Positions 38,154 through 46,277 of a stretch of 64,000 nt of DNA are shown piece after piece. This DNA is from Aeromonas rivuli. GTDB lineage: Bacteria; Pseudomonadota; Gammaproteobacteria; Enterobacterales; Aeromonadaceae. Location: contig NZ_CDBJ01000015.1 of NCBI RefSeq assembly GCF_000820045.1, forward strand, positions 61,369 through 125,368, given 5' to 3'. The notes beneath the pieces are model-generated. The model had not been told where the DNA came from, made no database searches, and was given only the letters and a program-made list of their open reading frames with translations. The stretch's first letter is position 1. Each line of letters starts with the position of its first letter. Made by a program: the position numbers and the translations under genes.

Positions 38154-38605
38154 GCACGGCGCTGATACTGGCTACCCTGGCGGGTAGCCTTATTTTACTG
38201 GGTTTGGCCATCTATGCGGGCATGCTGCTGGCCCGGGTGCGTCGTCAGGGCGAGCTACAGGCAAGGGCCATTCGCGAGCGCAACGAGCGCATCCTCGACA
38301 GTGTGCGACTCATCGCCCATGCGGTGCGTGATGGCCAGTGTGACTATTCGGAAGGGGCCATACGACTGACCAACCTGCTCAATGCCCTGCAGATCAAAGA
38401 GGGACGAGCCTTCGCCGAGGAGTTCCCCGGTTTGTACGATCTGTACGAGAAGGTGAAGGATATGCCGACCCATGAGGCCCGCAAGGCGTTCAAGCGCAAC
38501 GAGATCATGAAGATGGATCTGGAGCGCAGCGGCTACGAGGTTGAACTGGAGGCGCAGATCCTCAAGGATGTCACCCTGTTGAAGGATTTCCAGCTGGGTC
38601 ACTGA
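38150..38605 (+). CDS. DUF2489 membrane-anchored protein
   Basis: The 151-residue protein starts with GTG overlapping the yihI stop, so it is likely translated by coupling. One N-terminal transmembrane helix (about 5-27) is followed by a charged cytoplasmic domain with ERNERILDSVRLIAHAVRDGQCDYSEGAIRL, which I recognise as the DUF2489 core. Function is unknown. The gene is commonly found between yihI and hemN in vibrios and relatives. Confidence 0.85.
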   Translation: MSTALILATLAGSLILLGLAIYAGMLLARVRRQGELQARAIRERNERILDSVRLIAHAVRDGQCDYSEGAIRLTNLLNALQIKEGRAFAEEFPGLYDLYEKVKDMPTHEARKAFKRNEIMKMDLERSGYEVELEAQILKDVTLLKDFQLGH

Positions 38606-38632
38606 TCCCGGCCAACCCATGAGGAAACAAGT

Positions 38633-40006
38633 GTGCGAGTCGAACCCCTAGTGTGGGATCAGGCGCTGATCGAGAAATACAATCACAGCGGCCCCCGTTA
38701 TACCTCCTATCCCACCGCCCTGGAGTTCAACGAAACGTTCGGTTATCCGGACTTCGTGCACGCCGCAGGTCAGTATCCCGATCGCAACCTCTCCCTCTAC
38801 GTGCACATCCCCTTCTGCCACAAGCTCTGCTACTACTGTGGCTGCAACAAGGTGATCACTCGTCATCAGCACAAGGCCGATCAGTATCTCGATTATCTGG
38901 AGCGGGAAATTGCCGCCCAGGCTCCGCTGTTTGCCGGCCGTACCGTGACCCAGCTCCATTGGGGCGGCGGCACACCCACCTATCTGGACGAGGCCCAGAG
39001 CCGACGTCTGATGGCCATGCTGCGCACCCATTTTCACTTCGCAGACGCTGGCGAAATCAGCATCGAAGTGGATCCGCGCGAGATTGAGCTGCATATGCTG
39101 GATGTACTGCGGGAGCTGGGCTTTAACCGCATCAGCCTGGGGGTACAGGACTTCAACAAGCAGGTGCAGCGGGCGGTCAACCGCGAGCAGGACAACGACT
39201 TCATCCGCGCCATGCTGGAGCGGGCCCGTGAACTGGGTTTCCGCTCCACCAACCTCGATCTCATCTATGGTCTGCCCCATCAGGATCGCGACAGCTTCCA
39301 CCACACCCTGGAAGAGGTGCTGAAAACGGATCCGGCCCGGCTCTCCATCTTCAACTATGCCCACCTGCCGAGCCGGTTTGCCGCCCAGCACAAGCTGAAA
39401 GAGGCGGACATGCCGGCGCCTCGGGAGAAGCTGGCTATGTTGCAAGACACCATTTCTTTCCTGACCGGTCAGGGTTATCAGTTTATCGGTATGGATCACT
39501 TCGCCAAACCCGATGACGAGTTGGCGGTGGCCCAGCGAGCGGGCAAGCTGCATCGCAACTTCCAGGGTTACACCACCCAGGGGGATTGCGACCTGCTGGG
39601 GCTGGGGGTCTCCTCGATCAGCATGATGGGGGATGCCTACTCCCAGAATCAGAAGGATCTCAAGGCCTATTACGCCCAGGTGGAAGCGCGAGGGCATGCC
39701 CAATGGAAAGGCTGCGCGCTCAAGCCCGATGACCTTATCCGCCGGGAGGTGATCAAGCGGCTCATCTGCGACTTCTCTCTGGAGTTTGCCGTCGTCGAGC
39801 AGGCCCATGACCTGGTCTTCAACACGTACTTTGCGGAAGATCTCAAGCTGCTGCAGACCTTCGTCGATGATGGTCTGGTGCGATTGACCGACACCGGCCT
39901 GGAGGTGGTCGGCACGGGTCAACTGCTCATTCGCAACATCTGCATGTGCTTCGATGTCTATCTGCGCAATGCGGCGCGGGCTCAGCAGTTCTCCCGGGTG
40001 ATCTGA
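38633..40006 (+). CDS. hemN: Oxygen-independent coproporphyrinogen III dehydrogenase
   Basis: The GTG start has GAGGAAAC upstream, and 457 residues match HemN (E. coli 457). The radical-SAM cluster motif is C62-x3-C66-x2-C69 (CHKLCYYCGC) with the extra HemN cysteine at 71. YTSYPTALEF and HWGGGTPTYL are also conserved. It converts coproporphyrinogen III to protoporphyrinogen IX without oxygen, complementing hemF in this window. It ends in a strong bidirectional terminator. Confidence 0.97.
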   Translation: MRVEPLVWDQALIEKYNHSGPRYTSYPTALEFNETFGYPDFVHAAGQYPDRNLSLYVHIPFCHKLCYYCGCNKVITRHQHKADQYLDYLEREIAAQAPLFAGRTVTQLHWGGGTPTYLDEAQSRRLMAMLRTHFHFADAGEISIEVDPREIELHMLDVLRELGFNRISLGVQDFNKQVQRAVNREQDNDFIRAMLERARELGFRSTNLDLIYGLPHQDRDSFHHTLEEVLKTDPARLSIFNYAHLPSRFAAQHKLKEADMPAPREKLAMLQDTISFLTGQGYQFIGMDHFAKPDDELAVAQRAGKLHRNFQGYTTQGDCDLLGLGVSSISMMGDAYSQNQKDLKAYYAQVEARGHAQWKGCALKPDDLIRREVIKRLICDFSLEFAVVEQAHDLVFNTYFAEDLKLLQTFVDDGLVRLTDTGLEVVGTGQLLIRNICMCFDVYLRNAARAQQFSRVI

Positions 40007-40030
40007 CCCGGCTGCGAGCGGCTGGCCAAG

Positions 40031-40065
40031 CAATAAAAAACCGCCATACAGGCGGTTTTTTATTG
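40031..40065. terminator. Bidirectional terminator between hemN and add
   Basis: AAAAAACCGCC-ATACA-GGCGGTTTTTT has A and T runs on both sides. It serves hemN (plus) and add (minus). Confidence 0.92.
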
Positions 40066-40096
40066 CTGCTGAATCGAGCCTCGGCTTGATGAGGCG

Positions 40097-41098
40097 TCAG
40101 CGAGCGACGGCACTGGCGGCCAGTGCGGCTTTTTCCTGCTTGCTCAGGAAGGCGAGCTTGAGGCCATTTTCCTGGGCGGTGCGTATCTGGCTGGCGGTGA
40201 GACCGGCCGCCGGGGCCGCTACCTCGTATTCATGACGCAGCTCTATGCCTTCCACCGCAGGATCGTCGGTGTTGAGGCAGGCGAGCACACCATGGTCCAG
40301 GAACTGGCGAATGGGGTGGCTCTGCAGGCTCTCGACCGTACTTGTCTGCAGGTTGGAGGTGAGGCAGGACTCGATGCCGATGCCGTGCTCGGCCAGATAG
40401 TCCATCAAGCGGGGATCCTGCACCGCCTTGACCCCGTGGCCGATACGAGTCGCACCGAGGTCGCGGATCGCCTGCCACATGCTCTCGGGGCCCGCCGCCT
40501 CGCCGGCATGGACGGTGACCTGCAAACCGGCATCACGCACCCGGCGAAAATGGTCGGTAAAGAGCTCGCCAGGGAAGCCGAGCTCATCACCGGCCAGATC
40601 GATGGCGACCAGTTGGCTGCTGTGCGCCAGGCAGGCTTCCAGTTCGCGGCGGCACTGTTCGGTGCCAAAGGTGCGGCTCATGATACCGATGAGCTTGGCC
40701 TTGACGCCAACGTCGCGGCAACCCGCCTGGACGCCGTCGATCACCGCTTCAACCACCCCTTGGGGATCCAGCTTGTGGGCCATGGCCATGTAAGCGGGGC
40801 TGAAGCGCAGCTCGGCGTAGTCGATACCGGCACGCAGCAGGTCTTCGGCATTCTCGTATGCGACCCGGCGACAGGCGTCGTAATCTGCCAGCACGGCCAC
40901 CCCCCAATCAAGCTTCTTCAGAAAGGCGACCAGGCTGGGCTCGTTCTCGACTATCTGCACATGGGGGCGCAGTGCCTCCAGCTCAAAGGCGGGCAGGGCG
41001 ATGTTGTGCTGACGGCCGAGCTCGAGGATGGTCTGGGCCCGGATGTTGCCGTCCAGGTGACGATGGAGGTCGGTCAGGGGGAGGGATCTGTCAATCAT
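40097..41098 (-). CDS. add: Adenosine deaminase
   Basis: The start at 41098 ([17 protein letters not shown]) gives 333 residues, like E. coli Add; the longer open frame to 41374 has no family support. Zinc and catalytic motifs are all present: [24 protein letters not shown] and CLNTDDPAV. It deaminates adenosine and deoxyadenosine to inosine forms in purine salvage. It appears monocistronic. Confidence 0.95.
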   Translation of the reverse strand: MIDRSLPLTDLHRHLDGNIRAQTILELGRQHNIALPAFELEALRPHVQIVENEPSLVAFLKKLDWGVAVLADYDACRRVAYENAEDLLRAGIDYAELRFSPAYMAMAHKLDPQGVVEAVIDGVQAGCRDVGVKAKLIGIMSRTFGTEQCRRELEACLAHSSQLVAIDLAGDELGFPGELFTDHFRRVRDAGLQVTVHAGEAAGPESMWQAIRDLGATRIGHGVKAVQDPRLMDYLAEHGIGIESCLTSNLQTSTVESLQSHPIRQFLDHGVLACLNTDDPAVEGIELRHEYEVAAPAAGLTASQIRTAQENGLKLAFLSKQEKAALAASAVAR

Positions 41099-41359
41099 GA
41101 GGGGTGCCTTCTTCGAGCCGATGATAGAGAAGCTAGTCATTTTAGGCAGGGATGACAAAAAAGATACCCTGTTTGAAATCAAAGGGGGTCGAATCACAGC
41201 CGGGGTGGTGGGGGCGTGATGGTAAGCGTTTTTCTGGCAAGCCGGGAGGTGCCGTCCAACAACCGGTTGCTGGCCGACAACCATGGTTGCGGGTGAGGAG
41301 GGCTGCCAGAGGCAGCAGAAGTCGCACTGCCGGTCTCCTCGAGCACTGCCCGGAGAGAA
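41099..41359. other. Intergenic stretch upstream of add
   Basis: No gene is supported here. The open frames crossing it on both strands lack ribosome sites and recognisable domains. The add promoter should lie here, but I could not define the boxes. Confidence 0.4.
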
Positions 41360-41384
41360 GAAAAACCCGGCCATCAGGGCCGGG
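41360..41384 (-). terminator. Terminator for the asnA transcript
   Basis: On the minus strand CCCGGCC-CTGAT-GGCCGGG is followed by five Ts. It lies about 220 bp beyond the asnA stop and also past the asnA-like fragment at 41493. Confidence 0.8.
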
Positions 41385-41492
41385 GTTACTGTATGACAGT
41401 GAAATCATCTGAGGAATGTAGTGATGCGACCTGAGGTGGGTTGAGCGGGTCGCAGGGGCTGACCCCACGTCGGCGTGGCTTGCGCCAGCACC

Positions 41493-41537
41493 TTACAGCA
41501 TGTCCGACATGCGCTCTTTCATATCGGACTGCCACTC
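41493..41537 (-). pseudogene. Possible remnant of an asnA 3' end
   Basis: Read on the minus strand, this ends WQSDMKERMSDML-stop, and asnA itself ends [17 protein letters not shown]. Aligned from the stop, 32 of 45 bases agree by eye. The segment is in the same frame as asnA, 37 codons past its stop, and the matching fades upstream. It could be a decayed older asnA tail, or an unrelated tail of a lost gene. Confidence 0.4.
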
Positions 41538-41603
41538 TCTTTGCCTCTGACTCGCCTGCTGCTTGGTGGCAACAAGCTGGCCAGCCGCAATACATGCACC
41601 TGC

Positions 41604-42596
41604 TTACAGCATGCCGGGGATGCCGGCCTTCATCTCGGCCGGCCAGACACCGACTTGTACCTGTCCTATGTGCTCTTTCTGCAGGAGCAGCATGGCCAGA
41701 CGGGATTGGCCAATACCGCCACCTATGGTCTGCGGCATGCGTTCTGCCAACAGATCCTGATGCCACTCATAACCCAGGCGATCTTCATCCCCGGTGATGG
41801 CGAGCTGGCGGCGCAGGGCCTCGGCGTCAACCCGGATCCCCATGGAGGAGATCTCGAAGCTGTCTTCCAGCACCGGGTTCCACACCAGGATGTCACCGTT
41901 CAGACCGGCCAGGCCCAGTTCGCTCTCGCTGCTCCAGTCGTCATAGTCCGGGGCACGTACATCGTGGCGCTCGCCGTGGGAGAGGGCGCCACCAATACCC
42001 ATCAGGAAGACGGCCCCCAGCTCCTTGGCGATGGCCCGCTCGCGCCCCTTGGCATCCAGATCCGGGTAGCGGGTCAGCAGCGCTTCGCTGTGCAGGAACT
42101 GGATCTCCGCCGGCAGGAAGGGGGTCAGTTCATGTTCGGCGCAGACCGCGCGCTCTGTGGCCTTGATGGCGCTCCAGATGCCGCGCACCGTCTCCTGCAG
42201 GTAGGCGAGATCCCGGCGCTCGCCCGGCATCACCTTCTCCCAGTCCCACTGATCCACGTAGACCGAATGGATGGGGGTGAGTCTGTCTTCGTCCGGGCGC
42301 AGGGCCTTCATGTGGGTGTAGATGCCTTCACCCGGGGCGAAGCCGAAGCGGCCCAGGGTCTGGCGCTTCCACTTGGCCAGGGAGTGCACCACCTCATAGC
42401 TGTGTTCGGGTAGTGTCTTCACCTTGACCTGCACCGCATTCTCACAGCCGGAGAGATTGTCCTGAGTGCCATCGCCGACCCGGCTCAGCATGGGGGCTTG
42501 CACCTCCATCAGGCCCAGCTGCTGGGCGAGTTGGCGGGAGAACATCTCTTTGACGAAGCTGATCTGCTGTTGGCTGCGAATGTAGTGCTGTTTCAT
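41604..42596 (-). CDS. asnA: Aspartate-ammonia ligase (asparagine synthetase A)
   Basis: The 330 residues equal E. coli AsnA. The protein starts [22 protein letters not shown] and shows the class II synthetase-like core: [24 protein letters not shown] and [21 protein letters not shown]. It makes asparagine from aspartate, ammonia and ATP. It diverges from asnC across 155 bp, so AsnC probably activates it when asparagine is scarce. A possible second 3' end lies beyond its stop. Confidence 0.96.
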   Translation of the reverse strand: MKQHYIRSQQQISFVKEMFSRQLAQQLGLMEVQAPMLSRVGDGTQDNLSGCENAVQVKVKTLPEHSYEVVHSLAKWKRQTLGRFGFAPGEGIYTHMKALRPDEDRLTPIHSVYVDQWDWEKVMPGERRDLAYLQETVRGIWSAIKATERAVCAEHELTPFLPAEIQFLHSEALLTRYPDLDAKGRERAIAKELGAVFLMGIGGALSHGERHDVRAPDYDDWSSESELGLAGLNGDILVWNPVLEDSFEISSMGIRVDAEALRRQLAITGDEDRLGYEWHQDLLAERMPQTIGGGIGQSRLAMLLLQKEHIGQVQVGVWPAEMKAGIPGML

Positions 42597-42751
42597 TGTG
42601 GTTTCCTGTCTCTGACTGCCGTGATGTGTGGCGATTCTTCAACAGAAGTGACACTTAATTCAATATTCGATAATGAAAATACCATTTATCTATTTTTATC
42701 ATCAAAATAAGTGCTAGTTTAATGAGATATCGACAATGAGAGAGCAAAAAA

Positions 42752-43213
42752 GTGCCAGAAAATTATCGGATCGATAATCTCGATCAGGCCATCCTCAGCG
42801 CCCTGATGGACAATGCCCGCATTCCTTACGCCGAGTTGGCCAAGCAACTCGCCGTCAGCCCCGGCACCATTCATGTGCGGGTGGAGAAGATGAAACAGGC
42901 GGGGATCATCGAAGGGACCCGGGTACAGGTCAACGCCAAGCGCCTCGGCTATGACGTCTGCTGCTTTATCGGCATCAATCTCAAGAGTGCCAAGGACTAT
43001 CCCTCGGCCCTGGCCAGATTGCAGGCCCTGGACGAGGTGGTCGAGGCCTATTACACCACGGGCAACTACAGCATCTTCATCAAGGTGATGACCCGTTCCA
43101 TCGACGAGTTGCAGACGGTGCTGATCCACAAGATCCAGACCATAGACGAGATCCAGTCGACGGAAACCCTGATCTCGTTGCAGAACCCGATCCTGCGAGA
43201 TGTGAAGCCCTGA
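42752..43213 (+). CDS. asnC: AsnC, Lrp-family regulator
   Basis: The GTG start and 153 residues agree with E. coli AsnC (152). An N-terminal helix-turn-helix (about 8-60; ILSALMDNARIPYAELAKQLAVSPGTIHVRV) is followed by the AsnC/RAM ligand-binding domain (YYTTGNYSIFIKV). It regulates asnA and itself in response to asparagine. The last 52 bases recur 94 bp downstream. Confidence 0.95.
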   Translation: MPENYRIDNLDQAILSALMDNARIPYAELAKQLAVSPGTIHVRVEKMKQAGIIEGTRVQVNAKRLGYDVCCFIGINLKSAKDYPSALARLQALDEVVEAYYTTGNYSIFIKVMTRSIDELQTVLIHKIQTIDEIQSTETLISLQNPILRDVKP

Positions 43214-43255
43214 TGATTGCCCGCTCCGGTGCATGGGATGAGATCCATTTCCCAT

Positions 43256-43307
43256 GGAAACCCTGATCTCGCTGCAGAACCCGATATTGAGAGACGTGAA
43301 GCCCTGA
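43256..43307 (+). pseudogene. Duplicate of the asnC 3' end with only synonymous changes
   Basis: These 52 bases repeat 43162-43213, the end of asnC, at 47 of 52 positions by eye. Both encode ETLISLQNPILRDVKP-stop. All five differences are synonymous (for example ATC CTG CGA GAT against ATA TTG AGA GAC). The second copy therefore diverged while still coding for AsnC, probably in another lineage, and came in by recombination. It lacks the rest of the gene. Confidence 0.85.
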
Positions 43308-43349
43308 GCGATGGAACAAGGCCGCCGGCCGATAGCGGGTGGTGAGTGA

Positions 43350-44138
43350 TCAGGGCTCGAGATAGGGAATGCCGTACTTGGCGAACAGTGCCTGGAGCCG
43401 GCCATCCTGTTTCATCTGCAGCAGTTGGGCATCATAGGCCGCCATCAGGGCCTGGGTCTGGTCATCGGCCCGCGCCTTGCACCAGACGTGATAGTAGAGG
43501 CTGGCGTTGAGTGGTTGGGGCAAATAGTCGACGCTCTCTTCCAGGTGCTCCTCCCGGATCTGGCCAAAGGCGCTGACCAGGGACATGGGCACCAGATCGA
43601 TCCGGCCGGCGACCAGCTTGCGCAACTGCAGCTGGTTGAGGGGGATCTCCTGGAAGTGGTACGCCGGATCATGCACGGCCGCACTGAGTTCAGGGGTGTA
43701 GGCATAATCCTTGGTGATACCGATGCGCCAGGGCTTGAGATCGCTCAGGACCCGATAGCGGATGCGATCCTTGTCCTGCTTGCGCACGAAGAAGTGCCAG
43801 CTGTGGCGGATATGGGCTTGCGTAGGGTAGAGCAGATAGCTATCTCGCTCCGCTTTGTAGGAGAGGCTCATCAAGAGATCATACTCACCCATCTTGGCGT
43901 TGCGGGTGAGCCGGGCGCCCGAATCGGTCAGTTCGATGCGAATGGGCACCTTGAGGGCGGTGAAGATCTCGGTCAACAACTCGACATCCATCCCCGCCGG
44001 TGTCTGCTGTGCATCCAGGTATTTGAGCGGCGGCTCCAGCATGCCACCAATGACCAGGGTCTTGGCGGGCAGGGCGAACGACAGTAATAGGCATAACAGA
44101 GACAAGGTCCGCAATCTGCTTCTCCAAAAGCCATCCAT
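43350..44138 (-). CDS. Periplasmic solute-binding protein, family 3 (amino-acid type)
   Basis: The 262-residue precursor has a signal peptide (LRTLSLLCLLLSFALPAKT, cut near residue 25) and a SBP_bac_3 domain (GGMLEPPLKYLDAQQTPAGMDVELLTEIFTAL through the GI.KDYAYTPEL middle). Such proteins bind polar amino acids or similar ligands in the periplasm. No ABC permease or ATPase gene is adjacent, so it is an orphan. It may serve a distant transporter or act as a sensor. The ligand is unknown. Confidence 0.82.
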   Translation of the reverse strand: MDGFWRSRLRTLSLLCLLLSFALPAKTLVIGGMLEPPLKYLDAQQTPAGMDVELLTEIFTALKVPIRIELTDSGARLTRNAKMGEYDLLMSLSYKAERDSYLLYPTQAHIRHSWHFFVRKQDKDRIRYRVLSDLKPWRIGITKDYAYTPELSAAVHDPAYHFQEIPLNQLQLRKLVAGRIDLVPMSLVSAFGQIREEHLEESVDYLPQPLNASLYYHVWCKARADDQTQALMAAYDAQLLQMKQDGRLQALFAKYGIPYLEP

Positions 44139-44214
44139 GGCGGTGCATCGACCGCGGCTGTCTAACAGAAGATCGACCGTCCCTGGCCAATCCTGAAATA
44201 AGGGACTCCTCTGA

Positions 44215-44619
44215 CTAGGTCTGCTGGCAACCCTTGAGCTGCTGGTTGAGGGCCTGCATCACCTGGCGGCGACTGATGATGCCAATCACCTTGCCCTGTT
44301 CAACCACGGGATAAATGCGCGGCTTGGCCCCGGTCATCTGGCGAGCGAGATCCAGTATGCTCTCATCCGGCCCGATGGACAGCGGCGTTTTGCTCATCAT
44401 GTCCTGTACCTGGGTGCGGGTATCGCAATGGTAGGTCCCCGTCAGCAGGCTGGGGATGCAGTCCTGCTCGGACAAGAAGCCAACCAGTTGCTGTTTGTCG
44501 TCCAGCACCGGCAGGCCACTCAGTCCCGAGGCGTGCAGACTGTCCAGGGCGGCGGCCAGTCCCTGCTGTGGTGTAAGGGAATGGCTCAGGCGGCTCAGGT
44601 GATCGCGTACTTGTAACAT
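44215..44619 (-). CDS. Stand-alone CBS-domain protein
   Basis: The start at 44619 (GGAG upstream) gives 134 residues made of two CBS motifs (about 1-60, GLSGLPVLDDKQQLVGFLSE; about 72-130, RIYPVVEQGKVIGIISRRQV). CBS pairs bind adenosyl nucleotides such as AMP or ATP. No effector domain is fused. The larger open frame upstream is antisense to folM and is rejected. Its partner is unknown. Confidence 0.88.
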   Translation of the reverse strand: MLQVRDHLSRLSHSLTPQQGLAAALDSLHASGLSGLPVLDDKQQLVGFLSEQDCIPSLLTGTYHCDTRTQVQDMMSKTPLSIGPDESILDLARQMTGAKPRIYPVVEQGKVIGIISRRQVMQALNQQLKGCQQT

Positions 44620-44799
44620 ATTGATTGCTCCACGGTTCTGGTTGGCTTCACTATGAGGGTGTCGCCATGATGATGCCAATGGGTGGTGCCGCAAGGATTG
44701 ATAGACAATACCATTGGTGATGGATGCAAGATGCGATCGGCGGGGCAATTTCATGACAAGTTTGACACCCGTCTGGCCTGTGTATGGGAGGGAGAGACT

Positions 44800-45504
44800 A
44801 TGCGTGCCTTGGTGACGGGAGTGGGCCGACGACTCGGTTTCTATCTGTGTGAGCAGTTGGTGGCCGCCGGTTGGCAGGTGACGGGACAGTACAGATCGGC
44901 GCGACCCGAGCTGGAAAGATTGCGCGCCCTCGGGGTTGAACTCATCCAGGCCGACTTCACCCGGCCGAGGGAGGTCGCCGCCCTGGCTGCCGCTCTGGCG
45001 CATTGCCCGGATCTGGGGCTCATCATTCACAACGCCTCGGCGTTCGAGCCCCTGGCCGAAGATGCGGCCGGTCGGTTGGCCCAGCTCGATCGCTTCTATC
45101 AGGTGCACATGGCGGCACCTTTCGCGCTCAATCAGGCGCTGGCCCCCCGCTTGGCCTGCAACGATAACGCCAGCATCATCCAGATCACCGACATCTATAT
45201 TCATGCGCCTCCGCCGCAGTTTGCCGGCTATGTCGCGACCAAGGCGGGGGCTCACACCCTGGCCATGAGCCTGGCCAGAGAGTTGGCGCCACGGGTGCGG
45301 GTCAATACCATAGAACCGGGCCCCATCCTGTTTCTCGATGAGCATGGCGACGCCTGGCGTCAGCAGGTGCTGGCCAAAACACCCCTGGCACGGGAAGGGG
45401 GGCTGGAGCCTATCTGGCAGGCGGTGCAATTACTGCTGAGCAACACCTATATGACGGGGGCGAGCATCAAGGTGGATGGTGGCCGCTCCCTGGCCAGCCT
45501 CTGA
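44800..45504 (+). CDS. folM: Dihydromonapterin reductase FolM (short-chain dehydrogenase)
   Basis: The start at 44800 gives 234 residues. SDR features: the N-terminal NADP-binding GVGRRLGFYLCEQL, IIHNASAFEPL, and the catalytic YVATKAG (Y-x3-K), ending with the typical MTGASIKVDGGRSL. The GVGRR glycine motif and arginine suggest pteridine-reductase-type NADPH use, as in FolM. It would reduce dihydromonapterin or dihydrofolate. The adjacent convergent gene folK supports a pterin role. Their 3' ends overlap by 75 bp. Confidence 0.85.
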   Translation: MRALVTGVGRRLGFYLCEQLVAAGWQVTGQYRSARPELERLRALGVELIQADFTRPREVAALAAALAHCPDLGLIIHNASAFEPLAEDAAGRLAQLDRFYQVHMAAPFALNQALAPRLACNDNASIIQITDIYIHAPPPQFAGYVATKAGAHTLAMSLARELAPRVRVNTIEPGPILFLDEHGDAWRQQVLAKTPLAREGGLEPIWQAVQLLLSNTYMTGASIKVDGGRSLASL

Positions 45505-45960
45505 TTCCTGACTGAGGGTGACGGGACTCTGGCCCAGGTGCAGACCCCAAGGGGTGAGGGCCACTTTCTTCACATTCAGGGCCTGCTCGCCATAGAGTTC
45601 CGCCAGCAGATCCTTGAGATAGGCGTCGACTTCTGCTGCGTGGAAGTCGTCATCCTCACGCATCGCCAGTATGTCGATATCGAGGGGCCTGTCATGCACC
45701 TTGCAGAGGGGATCGGAGCGATCCCGCCCGTGGGCCTGCTCCATGGCCACGAATTCAGCCTTCAGATGCTGGGGGCTGGCCTCGCTCTCGATCACGAACA
45801 GGCAATTGAGGAAGTCATGGCATGAGTGCATGCCGACGGGTTTGGTCTGGATCACCGAACTGAGCTGCACACGCCGGAAGCGCTTCAGTAGTTCACCGAG
45901 CGCTTGACCGACATGGTGATCAGGCTCGAGATTGGATCCTATGCTACACAGATAGAACAT
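45430..45960 (-). CDS. folK: 6-hydroxymethyl-dihydropterin pyrophosphokinase (HPPK)
   Basis: The start at 45960 (MFYLCSIGSNLEPD) gives 176 residues, longer than E. coli HPPK (159). The HPPK signature is present (the D-x-D in RPLDIDILAM, preceded by MEQAHGRDRSDP and KVHDRP). The C-terminal ~25 residues are encoded antisense to the conserved end of folM and look like a novel extension. The enzyme transfers pyrophosphate from ATP to the pterin in folate synthesis. Other folK genes often pair with pcnB-panC, so this may be a second, folM-linked copy. Confidence 0.85.
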   Translation of the reverse strand: MFYLCSIGSNLEPDHHVGQALGELLKRFRRVQLSSVIQTKPVGMHSCHDFLNCLFVIESEASPQHLKAEFVAMEQAHGRDRSDPLCKVHDRPLDIDILAMREDDDFHAAEVDAYLKDLLAELYGEQALNVKKVALTPWGLHLGQSPVTLSQESEAGQGAATIHLDARPRHIGVAQQ

Positions 45961-46087
45961 GCCGCGATTCCTTGCGTTAGGGCTCATCTGAAATGGTTAC
46001 TTGGCTCACGTTAATCCCCTTAACTATGCATTAACATCGGCCAGGTATGTTGTGATCGGGCTCTGATTGAGCAACTAAGGAGGGGTT

Positions 46088-46180
46088 ATGAGTATAGAAA
46101 TGAAGTGGGCTTTGCTGACGGCGAGCGGTGCCTTGGCCATGGTATTTGTCATCAGTACCATCGCCGTGCTCTTCGTCTGA
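46088..46180 (+). CDS. 30-residue single-helix membrane peptide
   Basis: A strong ribosome site (AAGGAGGGG, 46078-46086) precedes ATG at 46088. The peptide starts MSIEMKWALLTASGALAMVF, has one transmembrane helix (about 8-30) and ends at the terminator-linked TGA. A rho-independent terminator follows 17 bp later, so the unit looks like a complete small gene. The family is not recognised. It precedes glrK. Confidence 0.7.
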   Translation: MSIEMKWALLTASGALAMVFVISTIAVLFV

Positions 46181-46196
46181 TCGGGTTAGAGACGAT

Positions 46197-46226
46197 CAAA
46201 CCGGCCACTGGGCCGGTTTTGTTTTT
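46197..46226 (+). terminator. Terminator after the 30-residue gene
   Basis: AAACCGGCC-ACT-GGGCCGGTTT is followed by TGTTTTTT. Confidence 0.88.
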
Positions 46227-46277
46227 TGCGCGACTGCGGATATGCTTGCCAACCCAATAATGAGCTGAGAGAACAAG

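Noticed and set aside
44620..45429. Upstream extension of the CBS-domain frame to 404 codons
   Set aside because: The extra part is antisense to folM. The short form has a ribosome site and consists of exactly two CBS motifs.
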